From Orlajensenia flava (GTDB lineage Bacteria > Actinomycetota > Actinomycetes > Actinomycetales > Microbacteriaceae), in assembly GCF_004801905.1 (NCBI RefSeq), contig NZ_SSSN01000005.1:372001-436000 (forward strand): a stretch of DNA of 64,000 bases, written 5' to 3'. A program made the translations under genes and the position numbers. How positions within the stretch are numbered: position 1 is the first letter of the stretch; each line of letters starts with the position of its first letter. Shown here piece after piece: positions 1-9,034 of the stretch. The notes beneath the pieces were generated by a model, which made no database searches, was not told the DNA's origin, and saw nothing but the letters and a program-made list of their open reading frames with translations.

Positions 1-2
1 TC

Positions 3-1460
3 CTCGCGGGCGCCGTCGGCCTGGTCACCGCCGCCACCCTCTCCGCCTGCACGTTCGAAGCCGGTCCCACTCCGACCACCAAGACGCCGACGGCCACGCC
101 CACCCCGACCGGAACGCCGACCCCGGTGCCGTCCCCCCGATCGATGATGCGATCGCGCTGGAGCCACGATCCGTTCGCGCGCGGTGCCGCCAGCTTCACC
201 GCCGTCGGCGCGACCGACCAGAACCGCATCGACCTCGCAGCGCCCGTCGGCGACCGTTTGTTCTTCGCCGGGGAGGCGTGCTCGGTAGAGCAACCGGGGA
301 CCGTGGACGGCGCGATCGCCTCGGGAGCGGATGCCGCGCGCGCCCTTCGCGACGTCGCCGTCGGCGGTGAACGCATCGCGGTCATCGGGGCCGGCGCCTC
401 CGGCCTCACGGCGGCGCGTGCACTCATCGAGGCGGGCTTCACGGTGCGCGTCATCGAGGCGCGCGACCGTGCGGGCGGCCGCATCGCGAGCCGTAGCAGC
501 GACTCCTGGCCGGTTCCCGTCGAGCTCGGGCCGTGGACCATCGCCGAGGGCGACGACGCCTTCCGCCAGCAGCTCGACCAGGCCGGAGTCGGGTACACCA
601 CCTTCGACCGCATCGACGACGTGCGGACGTCAACCGGGTCCACCGTGACGGCGTCGCCGGTCGGGGCCGACGCCGTCACCTCCGCCGTCGAATGGTCGAG
701 CGGCGGCCCGCACGACGTCACGGTCGATCGGGCGCTCGCGGCATCCGGTGCCGGCGCCCTCTCCACCGAGAAGGACGCCGACGGCGTGAGCCCAGCCGAC
801 TGGCTGGCGTACGACCTGAACGCCCGGGTGGCGCCTCGTACGGGCGCATCATCGGACCGGCTGTCGGCGTGGAACGGGGGAGCGGCGGAGTCGGGCGACG
901 GCATCGGCGACTTCATCCCCACAGACGGCTTCTCGGAGATGGTCGAGAAGCTCGCCGACGGAATCGACGTGCTCACGAAGAGCGCGGTCACCCAGGTGAG
1001 CTACACCGACACGCGCGTGGGCATCCGTCTCGCGACAGGGGAGTCGTTGACGGTCGACCGGGCGATCGTCACGGTGCCGCTCGGCGTGCTCAAGGGCGAT
1101 GCCCTCTCGTTCATCCCGGAGTTGCCGCTGACGAAGGCCCGGGCCATCTCGATCCTCGGCATGGGAACGGTCGACCGCATCTGGCTGCGCTATGACGAGC
1201 CGTTCTGGTCGAGCACCGCCACCGTGTTCAGCACGGTGGGAACGGATGCCGCCGTCGCCCGCTGGGTCAACCTCCAGCCGGTGACCGGAGACGCCGTCCT
1301 GGTCGGCACCATTGCGGCCGGCCACGCGTCGGCCATCGCCGAACTCGGCGACGATGCAGCCCTCGCCGCGGTGCTGCCGTCGCTGGAGCCCTTCCTGGCT
1401 ACGCCGGCCGAAGGCACCGGGCCCGGCTCGCCCACACCAACGCCCCCGTCATCGACATGA
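3..1460 (+). CDS. Lipoprotein flavin amine oxidase, circularly permuted (5' partial)
   Basis: The reading frame enters from the window edge. It opens with a hydrophobic stretch ending in a lipobox (LSAC, Cys at bases 48-50) and a Thr/Pro linker, so the protein is probably an exported lipoprotein. Next comes the segment that normally ends flavin amine oxidases: SRWSHDPFARG (from base 153) and LFFAGEACS (about 258-284). Only after that comes the FAD dinucleotide-binding motif VIGAGASG (about 381-404) with EARDRAGGR. The substrate-domain region follows and ends at LPSLEPFLA, just where the RSRW segment would normally continue. The family oxidises amines using FAD; the substrate cannot be told. 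The last 15 or so residues (Gly/Pro/Ser/Thr-rich) are not family-like and overlap the convergent gene by 62 bases. The start codon lies upstream of the window. Confidence 0.8.
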   Translation, partial: LAGAVGLVTAATLSACTFEAGPTPTTKTPTATPTPTGTPTPVPSPRSMMRSRWSHDPFARGAASFTAVGATDQNRIDLAAPVGDRLFFAGEACSVEQPGTVDGAIASGADAARALRDVAVGGERIAVIGAGASGLTAARALIEAGFTVRVIEARDRAGGRIASRSSDSWPVPVELGPWTIAEGDDAFRQQLDQAGVGYTTFDRIDDVRTSTGSTVTASPVGADAVTSAVEWSSGGPHDVTVDRALAASGAGALSTEKDADGVSPADWLAYDLNARVAPRTGASSDRLSAWNGGAAESGDGIGDFIPTDGFSEMVEKLADGIDVLTKSAVTQVSYTDTRVGIRLATGESLTVDRAIVTVPLGVLKGDALSFIPELPLTKARAISILGMGTVDRIWLRYDEPFWSSTATVFSTVGTDAAVARWVNLQPVTGDAVLVGTIAAGHASAIAELGDDAALAAVLPSLEPFLATPAEGTGPGSPTPTPPSST

Positions 1461-2079
1461 TGATGACGAGGACGGCCGCGCAATACATCGCGATCTCCCA
1501 CGGCCCGCTCACCTGCGCCGGGTCGAGGAAGAAGTAGGGGTACCAGCCGACCGCCTGCCCGCGCCACAGGGTGAACGCCAGCCACACGGTGGGGAACGGG
1601 ATCGCCCAGAGCACCGTCCGCCAGGGCAGCGCGACCGCGAGCGGCCCGGCGAAGCGGTCGACGAGCCAGTCGGCCAGCACCAGGACCGGGATCAGGAAGT
1701 GCAGCAGTTGGTCTGACCACGGCACCTCGATGCGATAGTCGCGGGTGGAGGCCTGCGAGACGATGATGCCGAAGACGAGCCCCGACAGCAGCAGGTGCGT
1801 GAGCACGACGGTGCGGAGCATCGCCAGGGCTCGCGGCTCGGCCGGTCGGCGCAGGGCGAAGACGCCGCCGGCGACGAGCGTCGGCACCGTGGCGATCGCC
1901 GTCATGATGGTGAAGTAACAGAAGAAGTTCGAGACGCCGAAGGCCGAGAATCCGAGCACGTAGGTGAAGTTGGCGACGATGGCCACGACCTCGACGATGG
2001 CCAGTGCCAGTCGCCATCCGCCCAGAACAGTCCGCACGACCCTGGCGCGGGTGCGAGGGCGCCGCTCACTCTCGCGCAT
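1399..2079 (-). CDS. Pr6Pr family integral membrane protein
   Basis: 226-residue protein with about six predicted membrane helices. The family pattern is visible in FFCYFTIMT, VPWSDQLLHFLIPVLVLADW and GWYPYFFLDP. The family is widespread in actinobacteria and has no established biochemical role. ATG at 2079 starts a short basic N-terminus (MRESERRPRTRARVV) before the first helix. A clear paralogue lies at 8360-9034 (FVNFFSYFTIL, VPWSNEILHVWAPLYVVLDW, GWYPYPFLNP). The 3' end overlaps the end of the amine oxidase gene on the other strand. Confidence 0.8.
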   Translation of the reverse strand: MRESERRPRTRARVVRTVLGGWRLALAIVEVVAIVANFTYVLGFSAFGVSNFFCYFTIMTAIATVPTLVAGGVFALRRPAEPRALAMLRTVVLTHLLLSGLVFGIIVSQASTRDYRIEVPWSDQLLHFLIPVLVLADWLVDRFAGPLAVALPWRTVLWAIPFPTVWLAFTLWRGQAVGWYPYFFLDPAQVSGPWEIAMYCAAVLVIIMSMTGALVWASRARCLRPA

Positions 2080-2138
2080 CCCACAACGCTACGCCAGCCC
2101 GGATGGGCGTCGCCTCGGAGCGCGCCGGGATGCCGTAC

Positions 2139-3494
2139 TCAGACCGCAACGCTCTGCGCAGCCGCCCGCCAGGCGATAGCGGTCGTGCCCAGCGCCGATG
2201 CGAGGAACACCGCGGCCATCGCGGCCCAGCCTCCGACGCCCCACGCCAGGGCGGCCGTGATCGCCAGCGGCGCGACCATCGATCCCACGTTGTAGCCCAT
2301 TGCGAACAGGCCCTGGTACGCGCCTGGGGCCGCGGGATCCGCCAGCTCGAAGCTCAGCCCCCATCCGCCCGCCTGCGAGAACACCTCGGCGAAGGCGTGA
2401 GCGAGCGCGGCGACCACGAGCAGCGCCGTGCCCACCCACGCGATCGGAACGGATGCCGCGAAGTACAGCCCGCAGGCCGCGACCATGAGCATTCCGGCCC
2501 ACGCGGTGACCGTTCCCGCCCGTCGCACATCATGCGTGCCACGGGAGAGAGGCACCTGGAAGATCACCACGACGATGGTGTTGAGAATGAGCAGCGCCGA
2601 GACGACGGCTGTCGGAGCAACGGTGTCGTGTGCGATCCAGATGGGCACGCCCACCTCGAAGAGGGCGAACTGCATGCCGAAGATCGCGCTCAGTGCCGTG
2701 ATCGCGAGGAAGCGCGGGTCGCGCCACGGGGAGTGTGCGCGGCGGGCGACGGATGCCGTGGGCCGGGTCTCGGTGGCCACGAACGGCTCCCGCGGTGGGG
2801 CGTCGACCCGACGCGGTAGGCGTGCGGCGACGAACACGCTGCTGAGGAAGACGATGCCCGCCCCGATCATCACGCCCCGGTACGCCTCGGGTGTGCCGAT
2901 GACGAGCGCGATGCCTCCGATCGCCGATCCGGCGGCGATCGACACGTTGGTGATGGTCCGCAGGATGGCACGCGCGTTCACCCGCGCCGGACCCTCGAAC
3001 GCACGGGCGATGATCGCCATCCGGGTGGCATTGGACGCAGCGTCGACGCCGCCGACCAGGGCACCGATGACGAGCGCAGCGGGGAACGACGTAGCGAAGA
3101 CGTAGGCGATGAGTCCGACGCCCTGCAGCGCCATGCATACGACCAGCTGTCGACGGGCGCTGACGCGGTCGGCCAGCTGGCCGCCGATCGCCGAGGATGC
3201 GACGCCCACCGCGCTCGCCACCGTCAGCACGATGGCCACCTGCACCGGCGAGAGCCCGACGATGAGGGTGAAATAGAGCACGGTGATGGTGAGGAACACC
3301 CCGCGGCCGATGCGCCCGATAGCCGTGGAGATGACCAGTATGCGCAGCACCGGGTCCGCGACGGATGCGGCCAGCCGCGCGCGCAGCCCCTGTGCCGTCG
3401 GCTCAGTAGCGGCGGACCCCTCCAGCTGGCGCGCCCCGTCGACGGCCGGTTCGACGACCGGCACGGCGTCGGTGTCCGGGTTCCTGTCGCTCAC
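2139..3494 (-). CDS. MFS transporter (12-helix efflux type)
   Basis: Major facilitator protein of about 451 residues from a GTG start at 3494 (VSDRNPDT). A frame-open ATG at 3551 would overlap the divergent regulator start at 3550, so the internal GTG is preferred. Twelve hydrophobic segments follow a charged N-tail, with the loop GGQLADRVSARRQL matching the MFS motif A between helices 2 and 3. Drug or metabolite export is inferred from the family; the substrate is unknown. The gene is divergent from the ArsR-type regulator at 3550, a common repressor/pump arrangement, so control by that regulator is plausible. Confidence 0.8.
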   Translation of the reverse strand: MSDRNPDTDAVPVVEPAVDGARQLEGSAATEPTAQGLRARLAASVADPVLRILVISTAIGRIGRGVFLTITVLYFTLIVGLSPVQVAIVLTVASAVGVASSAIGGQLADRVSARRQLVVCMALQGVGLIAYVFATSFPAALVIGALVGGVDAASNATRMAIIARAFEGPARVNARAILRTITNVSIAAGSAIGGIALVIGTPEAYRGVMIGAGIVFLSSVFVAARLPRRVDAPPREPFVATETRPTASVARRAHSPWRDPRFLAITALSAIFGMQFALFEVGVPIWIAHDTVAPTAVVSALLILNTIVVVIFQVPLSRGTHDVRRAGTVTAWAGMLMVAACGLYFAASVPIAWVGTALLVVAALAHAFAEVFSQAGGWGLSFELADPAAPGAYQGLFAMGYNVGSMVAPLAITAALAWGVGGWAAMAAVFLASALGTTAIAWRAAAQSVAV

Positions 3495-3549
3495 GCGTCG
3501 ATCATCCGCCGCCGTCGCCGACCGCGATATGGATGTAGCGTGATGCTTC

Positions 3550-4536
3550 ATGGTGAGCTACCAGCTGACAGATGCGGACCTCGGCGGCGTGCGGTTCGGA
3601 CTCTCCCCGCTCTGCGAACTGGGCCTCTCGCTGCGCGCCATCAAGGATCCGTCGAGGTTCCCGCTTCAGCTCCCGTGGCTGCGTCGCACCGAGGACGCTC
3701 GGGCGCTGCTGGACACCCCGACCCTGATGGCGCTCATCGACGAGCGGTTCTGGACCCCGGAGTTCCTGAACCCGCGCCCGACCTCGCCGCTCACGCGCAT
3801 CGACGACGAATTCGCCGTGCTCTCCCGCACCCGCACCTCCATCTTCCTCCGCGACCTCGACGCGTTGCACGGCGGCATCCCGCCTGCTCTGCTAGGCGAT
3901 CCCCGCCTCGCGCTCCGCCGCGTGGTCGACGCCCTCCGAGCGCTCTGGGACTCCTGCTTCGCCCCGTACTGGCCGCGGATGCGCACCGTGCTGGAGGCCG
4001 ACGTGGCCTATCGCGGGCGGCAGATCGCCCAGTCCGGTCTCGGCCCCATGCTCAACGGGCTGTCGGAGACCGTGAGCTTCTCGGGCGACCTCGTGTCGGT
4101 GAGGCTCGCCAGCGCGTCTGAACGCCTGCAGCGGACCGACGGACAGGGGCTCACGCTCGTCCCCACCATGTTCACCCGCCGCGGGTCGGCACCCGTCGGC
4201 GACGGACCGCCCATGATCATGTACCCGGCTCGAGGGCAGGGTGCCCTGTGGGAGACCGAGCGCGTCGCCAGCCCCGCCGCCGTGGAGGGCGTGCTCGGGC
4301 GCGTGCGCACGAGCCTGCTCACCGCGCTGGCGGAACCCGCAACGTCGACGGAGCTCGGGGTGAGGTTCGACGTGACTACCTCGGCCGTCAACCAGCACCT
4401 GCGGGCGCTGCGGGATGCCGGACTGCTCACGTCGACCCGCTACGGGCGGAGCGTGCTGTACTTCCGCAGCGAACTCGGCTCGAGCCTGCTCGGTGCCGGC
4501 CATCGAAGCGACGCCCATCACGGGAGGACGGCATGA
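3550..4536 (+). CDS. ArsR-type winged-helix regulator with N-terminal DUF5937-like domain
   Basis: 328 residues. The last 75 or so form a winged helix-turn-helix of the ArsR type (TSTELGVRFDVTTSAVNQHL, then a GLLTSTRYGRSVLYF wing). The first 200 residues resemble what I remember as DUF5937 (GVRFGLSPLCELGLSLRAI near the N-terminus), found in actinobacterial regulators of this architecture. No cysteine metal site is evident. It is divergent from the MFS gene and its stop overlaps the LtrA start (ATGA, 4533-4536), so it probably regulates both neighbours. Confidence 0.75.
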   Translation: MVSYQLTDADLGGVRFGLSPLCELGLSLRAIKDPSRFPLQLPWLRRTEDARALLDTPTLMALIDERFWTPEFLNPRPTSPLTRIDDEFAVLSRTRTSIFLRDLDALHGGIPPALLGDPRLALRRVVDALRALWDSCFAPYWPRMRTVLEADVAYRGRQIAQSGLGPMLNGLSETVSFSGDLVSVRLASASERLQRTDGQGLTLVPTMFTRRGSAPVGDGPPMIMYPARGQGALWETERVASPAAVEGVLGRVRTSLLTALAEPATSTELGVRFDVTTSAVNQHLRALRDAGLLTSTRYGRSVLYFRSELGSSLLGAGHRSDAHHGRTA

Positions 4537-5840
4537 CATCCGACACGGCCCAGACGCGCTCCCGGCTCCGCGACGAGCTGCGCCATCGCATCCGTCCCAT
4601 GACCGGGCGGGACCCTCGGGAACGCGGCCGCACGACGACGCCTCTGGAGTTGCTCTACGACCTCACCTACGTGATCGCCTTCGCAGCGGCAGCCGAGCAG
4701 CTCGCCCACTACATCGGCGACGGCCACGCCCTTCCGGCGATCGGCGCATACGCCTTCGCGATCTTCGCGGTGAGCTGGGCGTGGATGAACTACACCTGGT
4801 TCACCTCGGCTTACGGAAACGACGACGCCCTCTTCCGAGTGGCGACCATCGTGCAGATGATCGGCGTGATCATCCTGACCTTCGGGCTGCCGGTCAGCTT
4901 CTCCTCGGCGGTGCACGGGGACAGCCCCAACAACCTCCTCATGGTCGTCGGCTACATCATCATGCGCGTGCCCCTGATCGGGCTCTGGCTCCGCGCCGCC
5001 CGGCAGGATGCCGCGCATCGCCGCGTCGACATCGCCTACGCCATCATGATCGGCGTCGCCCAGACGGGGTGGGCGCTCACGGCCATCATCCCGATGCCCG
5101 CTGCGGTCACGATCGGCATCCTCATCGCCCTGGGCGTCGTGGAACTGGCCGCGCCGATCGTCGTCGAGAAGCGCCTCGGCCCACCGCCGTGGAACGCCGG
5201 GCACATCGCCGAGCGCTTCAGCCTGCTCACCCTCATCACGATCGGAGAGGTGGTGGCCGCCGTGACAACCGCCGTCGGCTCCCTGGTGGATGAACAGGGT
5301 TGGTCGGCCGGCGCGGCGCTCATCGCGGCCTCGGGGCTCGTGATCGCGGCGAGCCTGTGGTGGGCCTACTTCCTCATCCCGTCCGCGATCATCCTCGAGA
5401 AGTGGCCCGACCGTATCTACGCCTGGCGCTACGCTCACCTGCCGATCTTCGGCGCGATCGCGGCGGTCGGAGCGGGCCTGAGGGTGGCGGCGGACGCGAT
5501 CGCTCACGAGAGCCTCTCCCTCCTCCAGGTCGCGCTCGCGTTGGCGATCCCGCTCGCCGCACTCGTGCTCATGATCTACGCGACCTGGATGGTGCTTCTG
5601 CGCTCCTACGACCTCAGCCACATCCCGCTGCTGCTGGGATGTCTGCTGCCGCTGGCCGCCGCGGTCGTCGTCGCCGCCCTCGCGGGTGGTGATCCGATCG
5701 ACCTCGCCCAACCGCAGGATCTCGCGACGCTCGTGATCGTCGTCGGGCTGGTGGCCTGTGCAGGAATCGTCGAGGTCGTGGGTCACGAGGTGGTGGGCTA
5801 TCGGCACACCGTTCGCGCCTTCGAGGGCGCCGAGCCCTGA
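4533..5840 (+). CDS. Low temperature requirement protein A (LtrA) family membrane protein
   Basis: 435 residues starting MTSDTAQTRSRLRDE, with the ATG inside the stop of the upstream regulator (ATGA), so translation is probably coupled. The LtrA signature is visible: ERGRTTTPLELLYDLTYVIAF near residue 30, then about ten membrane helices, with FSLLTLITIGEVV in the middle and conserved LWWAYF. LtrA was named in Listeria for growth at low temperature; its molecular activity is not established. A longer in-frame reading beginning at 4248 overlaps the regulator and is rejected. Confidence 0.85.
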   Translation: MTSDTAQTRSRLRDELRHRIRPMTGRDPRERGRTTTPLELLYDLTYVIAFAAAAEQLAHYIGDGHALPAIGAYAFAIFAVSWAWMNYTWFTSAYGNDDALFRVATIVQMIGVIILTFGLPVSFSSAVHGDSPNNLLMVVGYIIMRVPLIGLWLRAARQDAAHRRVDIAYAIMIGVAQTGWALTAIIPMPAAVTIGILIALGVVELAAPIVVEKRLGPPPWNAGHIAERFSLLTLITIGEVVAAVTTAVGSLVDEQGWSAGAALIAASGLVIAASLWWAYFLIPSAIILEKWPDRIYAWRYAHLPIFGAIAAVGAGLRVAADAIAHESLSLLQVALALAIPLAALVLMIYATWMVLLRSYDLSHIPLLLGCLLPLAAAVVVAALAGGDPIDLAQPQDLATLVIVVGLVACAGIVEVVGHEVVGYRHTVRAFEGAEP

Positions 5841-5867
5841 TCCGCCCGGGCGATCGCGCTCGGACCC

Positions 5868-7256
5868 TCAGCGGCTCCGCTTGACCACGTCGTAGGCCGC
5901 CAGCGCCGCTCGCCGGGTCTCGGCGAGGTCGACGATCGGCTCGGGGTAGTCATCCGTCCCGATCTCGGGAATCCAGCGACGCACGTACTCGCCGTGCGGG
6001 TCGAACTTCTTGGCCTGCAACTCGGGGTTGAAGACCCGGAAGTACGGAGCGGCGTCGGCACCCGATCCGGCCACCCACTGCCAGTTGAACGGGTTGGATG
6101 CGCCATCGCCGTCGACCAGCGTGTCCCAGAACCATTGCTCTCCAAGGCGCCAGTCGATCAGGAGATTCTTCGTCAGGAATGAGGCGGTGATCATGCGTAC
6201 GCGGTTATGCATATATCCGGTGGCCCATAGTTCCCGCATGCCCGCGTCGACCATCGGGTAGCCCGTGCGGCCCTGCTGCCACGCCTCCAGCGCGGAGCGG
6301 TGCAGAGGAGGCCACGGGAAGGCGTCGAATTCACTACGCCAGTTCTTCGTTGCGAGGTCGGGTGCGTGGAAGAGCACGTGGGCTGCGAACTCTCGCCAGC
6401 CGAGCTCGGAGACGAAGCGGCTGATGCCGGTCGCCGTCGAACCGCGGGCTCCCTTCCGACGCTCCTGTGCAGCCGCGAAGACAGCGTTCGGCGAGATCTC
6501 GCCCCAACGCAGGTGGGGGGAGAGCTTCGAGGTCGAGTCCTGGGCTGGCTCGTCGCGGCCCTCGTCGTAATCGCCGACGTCTTCCGCCAGGAATCGCTTG
6601 AGCGATCGATGAGCCGACGCCTCACCCGGCTCCCACTCGTCACGGATGCCGCCCGCCCAGTCGGGATGCGTCGGCTCGAGCTGCCAGTCGGCCAGGTCGT
6701 TGCATGCCGCTCGCCCCCGCCATCCGTCGATCGTGCGCGGCCGCGGCAACGGCTCGCGCGGAGGCGGCGCGGCCAGACAGGCGCGCCAGAACGGGGTGTA
6801 GACGGAGTAGGGGTCGCCGGCTCCGGTCTGGATGGTCCAAGGCTCGAACAGCAGCGACGCCGCGAAGCTCGCCACCTCGACGCCTCGATCACGAAGCGTC
6901 GTCTTGATGGTCGTGTCGATGGCCCGCTCGGCGCCGCCGTAGCGACGGTTCCAGAACACCGCCGATGCGTCCAGCTCATCGGCGAGCTCTGTCACCACCT
7001 CTTCAGCCGGGCCGCGGCGCAGCAGCAGATGCACGCCGAGGTCCTCCAGGTCGGTGGTGAGGGAGGCGAGGCTCCCGTGCAGCCACCAGTGAGCGGCGCC
7101 GCCGAGCGGACGGATGCCAGCGCTCTCCTCGTCGAGGACGTACAGGGCGACCACGGGCCGGTCGTGCTCGCGGGCGGCAAGCAGGGCAGGGTTGTCGCCG
7201 ACCCGCAGGTCCTCACGGAACCAGACGATCGAAGGGCCGCTGCGCTCATCACTCAT
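5868..7256 (-). CDS. phr: Deoxyribodipyrimidine photolyase (cryptochrome/photolyase family)
   Basis: 462 residues from ATG at 7256 (MSDERSGPSIVWFREDLRVG). An N-terminal alpha/beta antenna domain (residues 1-130) is followed by the helical FAD domain, with RFVSELGWREFAAHVLFH, PMVDAGMRELWATGYMHNR and DGDGASNPFNWQWVAGSG, the hallmark FAD-binding and lesion-binding motifs of class I CPD photolyases. It uses blue light and reduced FAD to split cyclobutane pyrimidine dimers. The start overlaps the stop of the upstream oxidoreductase by 8 bases, suggesting co-transcription. A 6-4 photolyase or cryptochrome function is less likely but not excluded. Confidence 0.92.
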   Translation of the reverse strand: MSDERSGPSIVWFREDLRVGDNPALLAAREHDRPVVALYVLDEESAGIRPLGGAAHWWLHGSLASLTTDLEDLGVHLLLRRGPAEEVVTELADELDASAVFWNRRYGGAERAIDTTIKTTLRDRGVEVASFAASLLFEPWTIQTGAGDPYSVYTPFWRACLAAPPPREPLPRPRTIDGWRGRAACNDLADWQLEPTHPDWAGGIRDEWEPGEASAHRSLKRFLAEDVGDYDEGRDEPAQDSTSKLSPHLRWGEISPNAVFAAAQERRKGARGSTATGISRFVSELGWREFAAHVLFHAPDLATKNWRSEFDAFPWPPLHRSALEAWQQGRTGYPMVDAGMRELWATGYMHNRVRMITASFLTKNLLIDWRLGEQWFWDTLVDGDGASNPFNWQWVAGSGADAAPYFRVFNPELQAKKFDPHGEYVRRWIPEIGTDDYPEPIVDLAETRRAALAAYDVVKRSR

Positions 7257-8268
7257 CGTCGTCGTCCTCACGTTCGTTGGAGTCGTGCTCGTCGGCCACC
7301 CGGATGACGACCTTGCCGCGCACGTGGCCGCCCTCGACGATGCGTTGCGCCTCGGCGCCGGCATCGAGGTCGTAGACCGCGTCCACGTGGACCCGGATGG
7401 CGCCCGCGTCGATCAGGGCGCCGATGCCGGCGAGCACCAGCGCGTCGGCGGCGACGTTGAACCCGGTCGCACGCATCCCGCGAGCGGCCGCATCCTCGTG
7501 CATCGTGGGCCAGCTGCCCGTCGGCGCGTTCACCAGCAGGCCGCCGGACGCGAGCACGTCGAGCGAGCGGGTTCCGGTGTCATCCTTGACGTTGCCGATG
7601 AGGTCGATCACCACGTCGACGCTTCCGGCGACGTCCTCGAAGCGCTGGGAGGCGTAATCGACGGTCTCATCGGCGCCGAGCTCGCGGAGGAAGTCCGCAT
7701 TCCGTGCCGAGCCGGTGGCGATCACGTGGGCTCCGAAGTGGGAGGCGAACTGAACGGCGAAGTGGCCGACGCCGCCGGCGCCAGCGTGAACGAGCACCCG
7801 CATCCCCGGTTCGACCCTGGCCTGCGTGACCACCATGCCCCACGCCGTCATCGCGGCGATCGGGACGGCGGCGGCCTCGACGTGCGTGAGCGTCTCCGGC
7901 TTCGGGGTGAGCGCGGTCGACGCGACACTGATGAACTCCGCGAAGCTGCCGCCGACACGCGGCACGCGACCCATGCCGAACACGGCCGTCCCCGGGGGAA
8001 GCGGATGCTGGGCGTAGGCGACCTCCTCGACGACCCCCGAGAAGTCGCCTCCCCCGACGAACGGCCAGGCGGTGATGGCACGGGCGACGCCCTTCCCGGC
8101 GCGGGTCTTGACGTCGATCGGGTTCACGCCCGCGGCCACCACGCGCACGAGCACCTCGTCGCTGATGCGCAGCGGCCTCGGCACCCGGGCGACGTGGAGC
8201 TCGTCAGCATCGCCCGTTCGATCGATCGCGAGCGCCCGCATCAGGGGCGTGTCTGGGCTCTCCGGCAT
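7249..8268 (-). CDS. NADP-dependent quinone oxidoreductase-like MDR enzyme
   Basis: 339 residues from ATG at 8268 (MPESPDTPLMRALAI), with a good ribosome site GGAGG about 7 bases upstream. Medium-chain dehydrogenase/reductase features: VNPIDVKTRAGKG in the N-terminal GroES-like domain, and the Rossmann motif VHAGAGGVGHFAVQFA. No Cys/His zinc-ligand cluster is evident, so it belongs to the zinc-independent quinone reductase branch. The C-terminus is acidic (NEREDDDDE). It precedes and overlaps the photolyase gene by 8 bases. Confidence 0.85.
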   Translation of the reverse strand: MPESPDTPLMRALAIDRTGDADELHVARVPRPLRISDEVLVRVVAAGVNPIDVKTRAGKGVARAITAWPFVGGGDFSGVVEEVAYAQHPLPPGTAVFGMGRVPRVGGSFAEFISVASTALTPKPETLTHVEAAAVPIAAMTAWGMVVTQARVEPGMRVLVHAGAGGVGHFAVQFASHFGAHVIATGSARNADFLRELGADETVDYASQRFEDVAGSVDVVIDLIGNVKDDTGTRSLDVLASGGLLVNAPTGSWPTMHEDAAARGMRATGFNVAADALVLAGIGALIDAGAIRVHVDAVYDLDAGAEAQRIVEGGHVRGKVVIRVADEHDSNEREDDDDE

Positions 8269-8359
8269 CCGGTATCCTCCCTGCTTCGCGGGCTGCGTTC
8301 CTGCGATCCATTCTCCGACACCGCTAATCTGCGAGAGCGGGCTTGACGAAGGGATACCC

Positions 8360-9034
8360 ATGAAGCCGCTGTTCGCGATCCTGCGCCTGCTCGCGGGCGC
8401 CGCCATCATCACGGCGGTCGTCGGCCAGTTCGCGAAGAGCTGGTCGCTCGTGCCCGACCGGGCGTTCTTCTTCGTCAACTTCTTCAGCTACTTCACGATC
8501 CTCTCCAACGCGCTGTCGGCGATCGTGCTGCTGGTGGGCGCGGTCATCCTGTTCCGCGGTCGCGGCGAGCCGGTCTGGTTCAGTGTCGCCCACGGATCGG
8601 TGACGACCTACATGGCGACGACCTTCGTGGTGTACAACCTGCTGCTGCGCAACATCTCGCTCGACCAGGCGACGACGGTTCCGTGGTCGAACGAGATCCT
8701 GCACGTCTGGGCGCCGCTCTACGTGGTGCTGGACTGGGTGTTCGCACCCGGCCGCCGCCGCATCACCTGGCGTCAGTTCTGGGTCATCCCGGCCGTCCCG
8801 TTGGTCTGGGCCGTCTACACGCTGATCCGTGGCCCGATCGCGGGCTGGTACCCCTATCCGTTCCTCAACCCGGCCAACGGCGGTTACGGAGCCGTCACGG
8901 TCTACGTGCTCGCCATCGCCGCCTTCATCGGCGGCATGGGGGTGGCCGTCCGCGCGCTCAGCACGACCCGTTGGCCCTACCGGTCCGATGACGCGAACCA
9001 GGAGCCTGTCGCCGCCCGGAGCTCCGCGAGCTGA
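8360..9034 (+). CDS. Pr6Pr family integral membrane protein (second copy)
   Basis: 224 residues and about six membrane helices, homologous to the product of 1399-2079. Conserved stretches are FVNFFSYFTILSNALS, VPWSNEILHVWAPLY and GWYPYPFLNP. ATG at 8360 follows a weak purine-rich site (GAAGGGA). Function is unknown for the family. It is divergent from the oxidoreductase at 8268 and convergent with the hydrolase at 8977-9822, overlapping the latter by 58 bases, the same kind of tail overlap as the other copy. Confidence 0.8.
   Translation: MKPLFAILRLLAGAAIITAVVGQFAKSWSLVPDRAFFFVNFFSYFTILSNALSAIVLLVGAVILFRGRGEPVWFSVAHGSVTTYMATTFVVYNLLLRNISLDQATTVPWSNEILHVWAPLYVVLDWVFAPGRRRITWRQFWVIPAVPLVWAVYTLIRGPIAGWYPYPFLNPANGGYGAVTVYVLAIAAFIGGMGVAVRALSTTRWPYRSDDANQEPVAARSSAS

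Noticed and set aside
2139-3551. ATG at 3551 as start of the first MFS gene
   Set aside because: It would overlap the start of the divergent regulator; the GTG at 3494 gives a usual N-terminus length.
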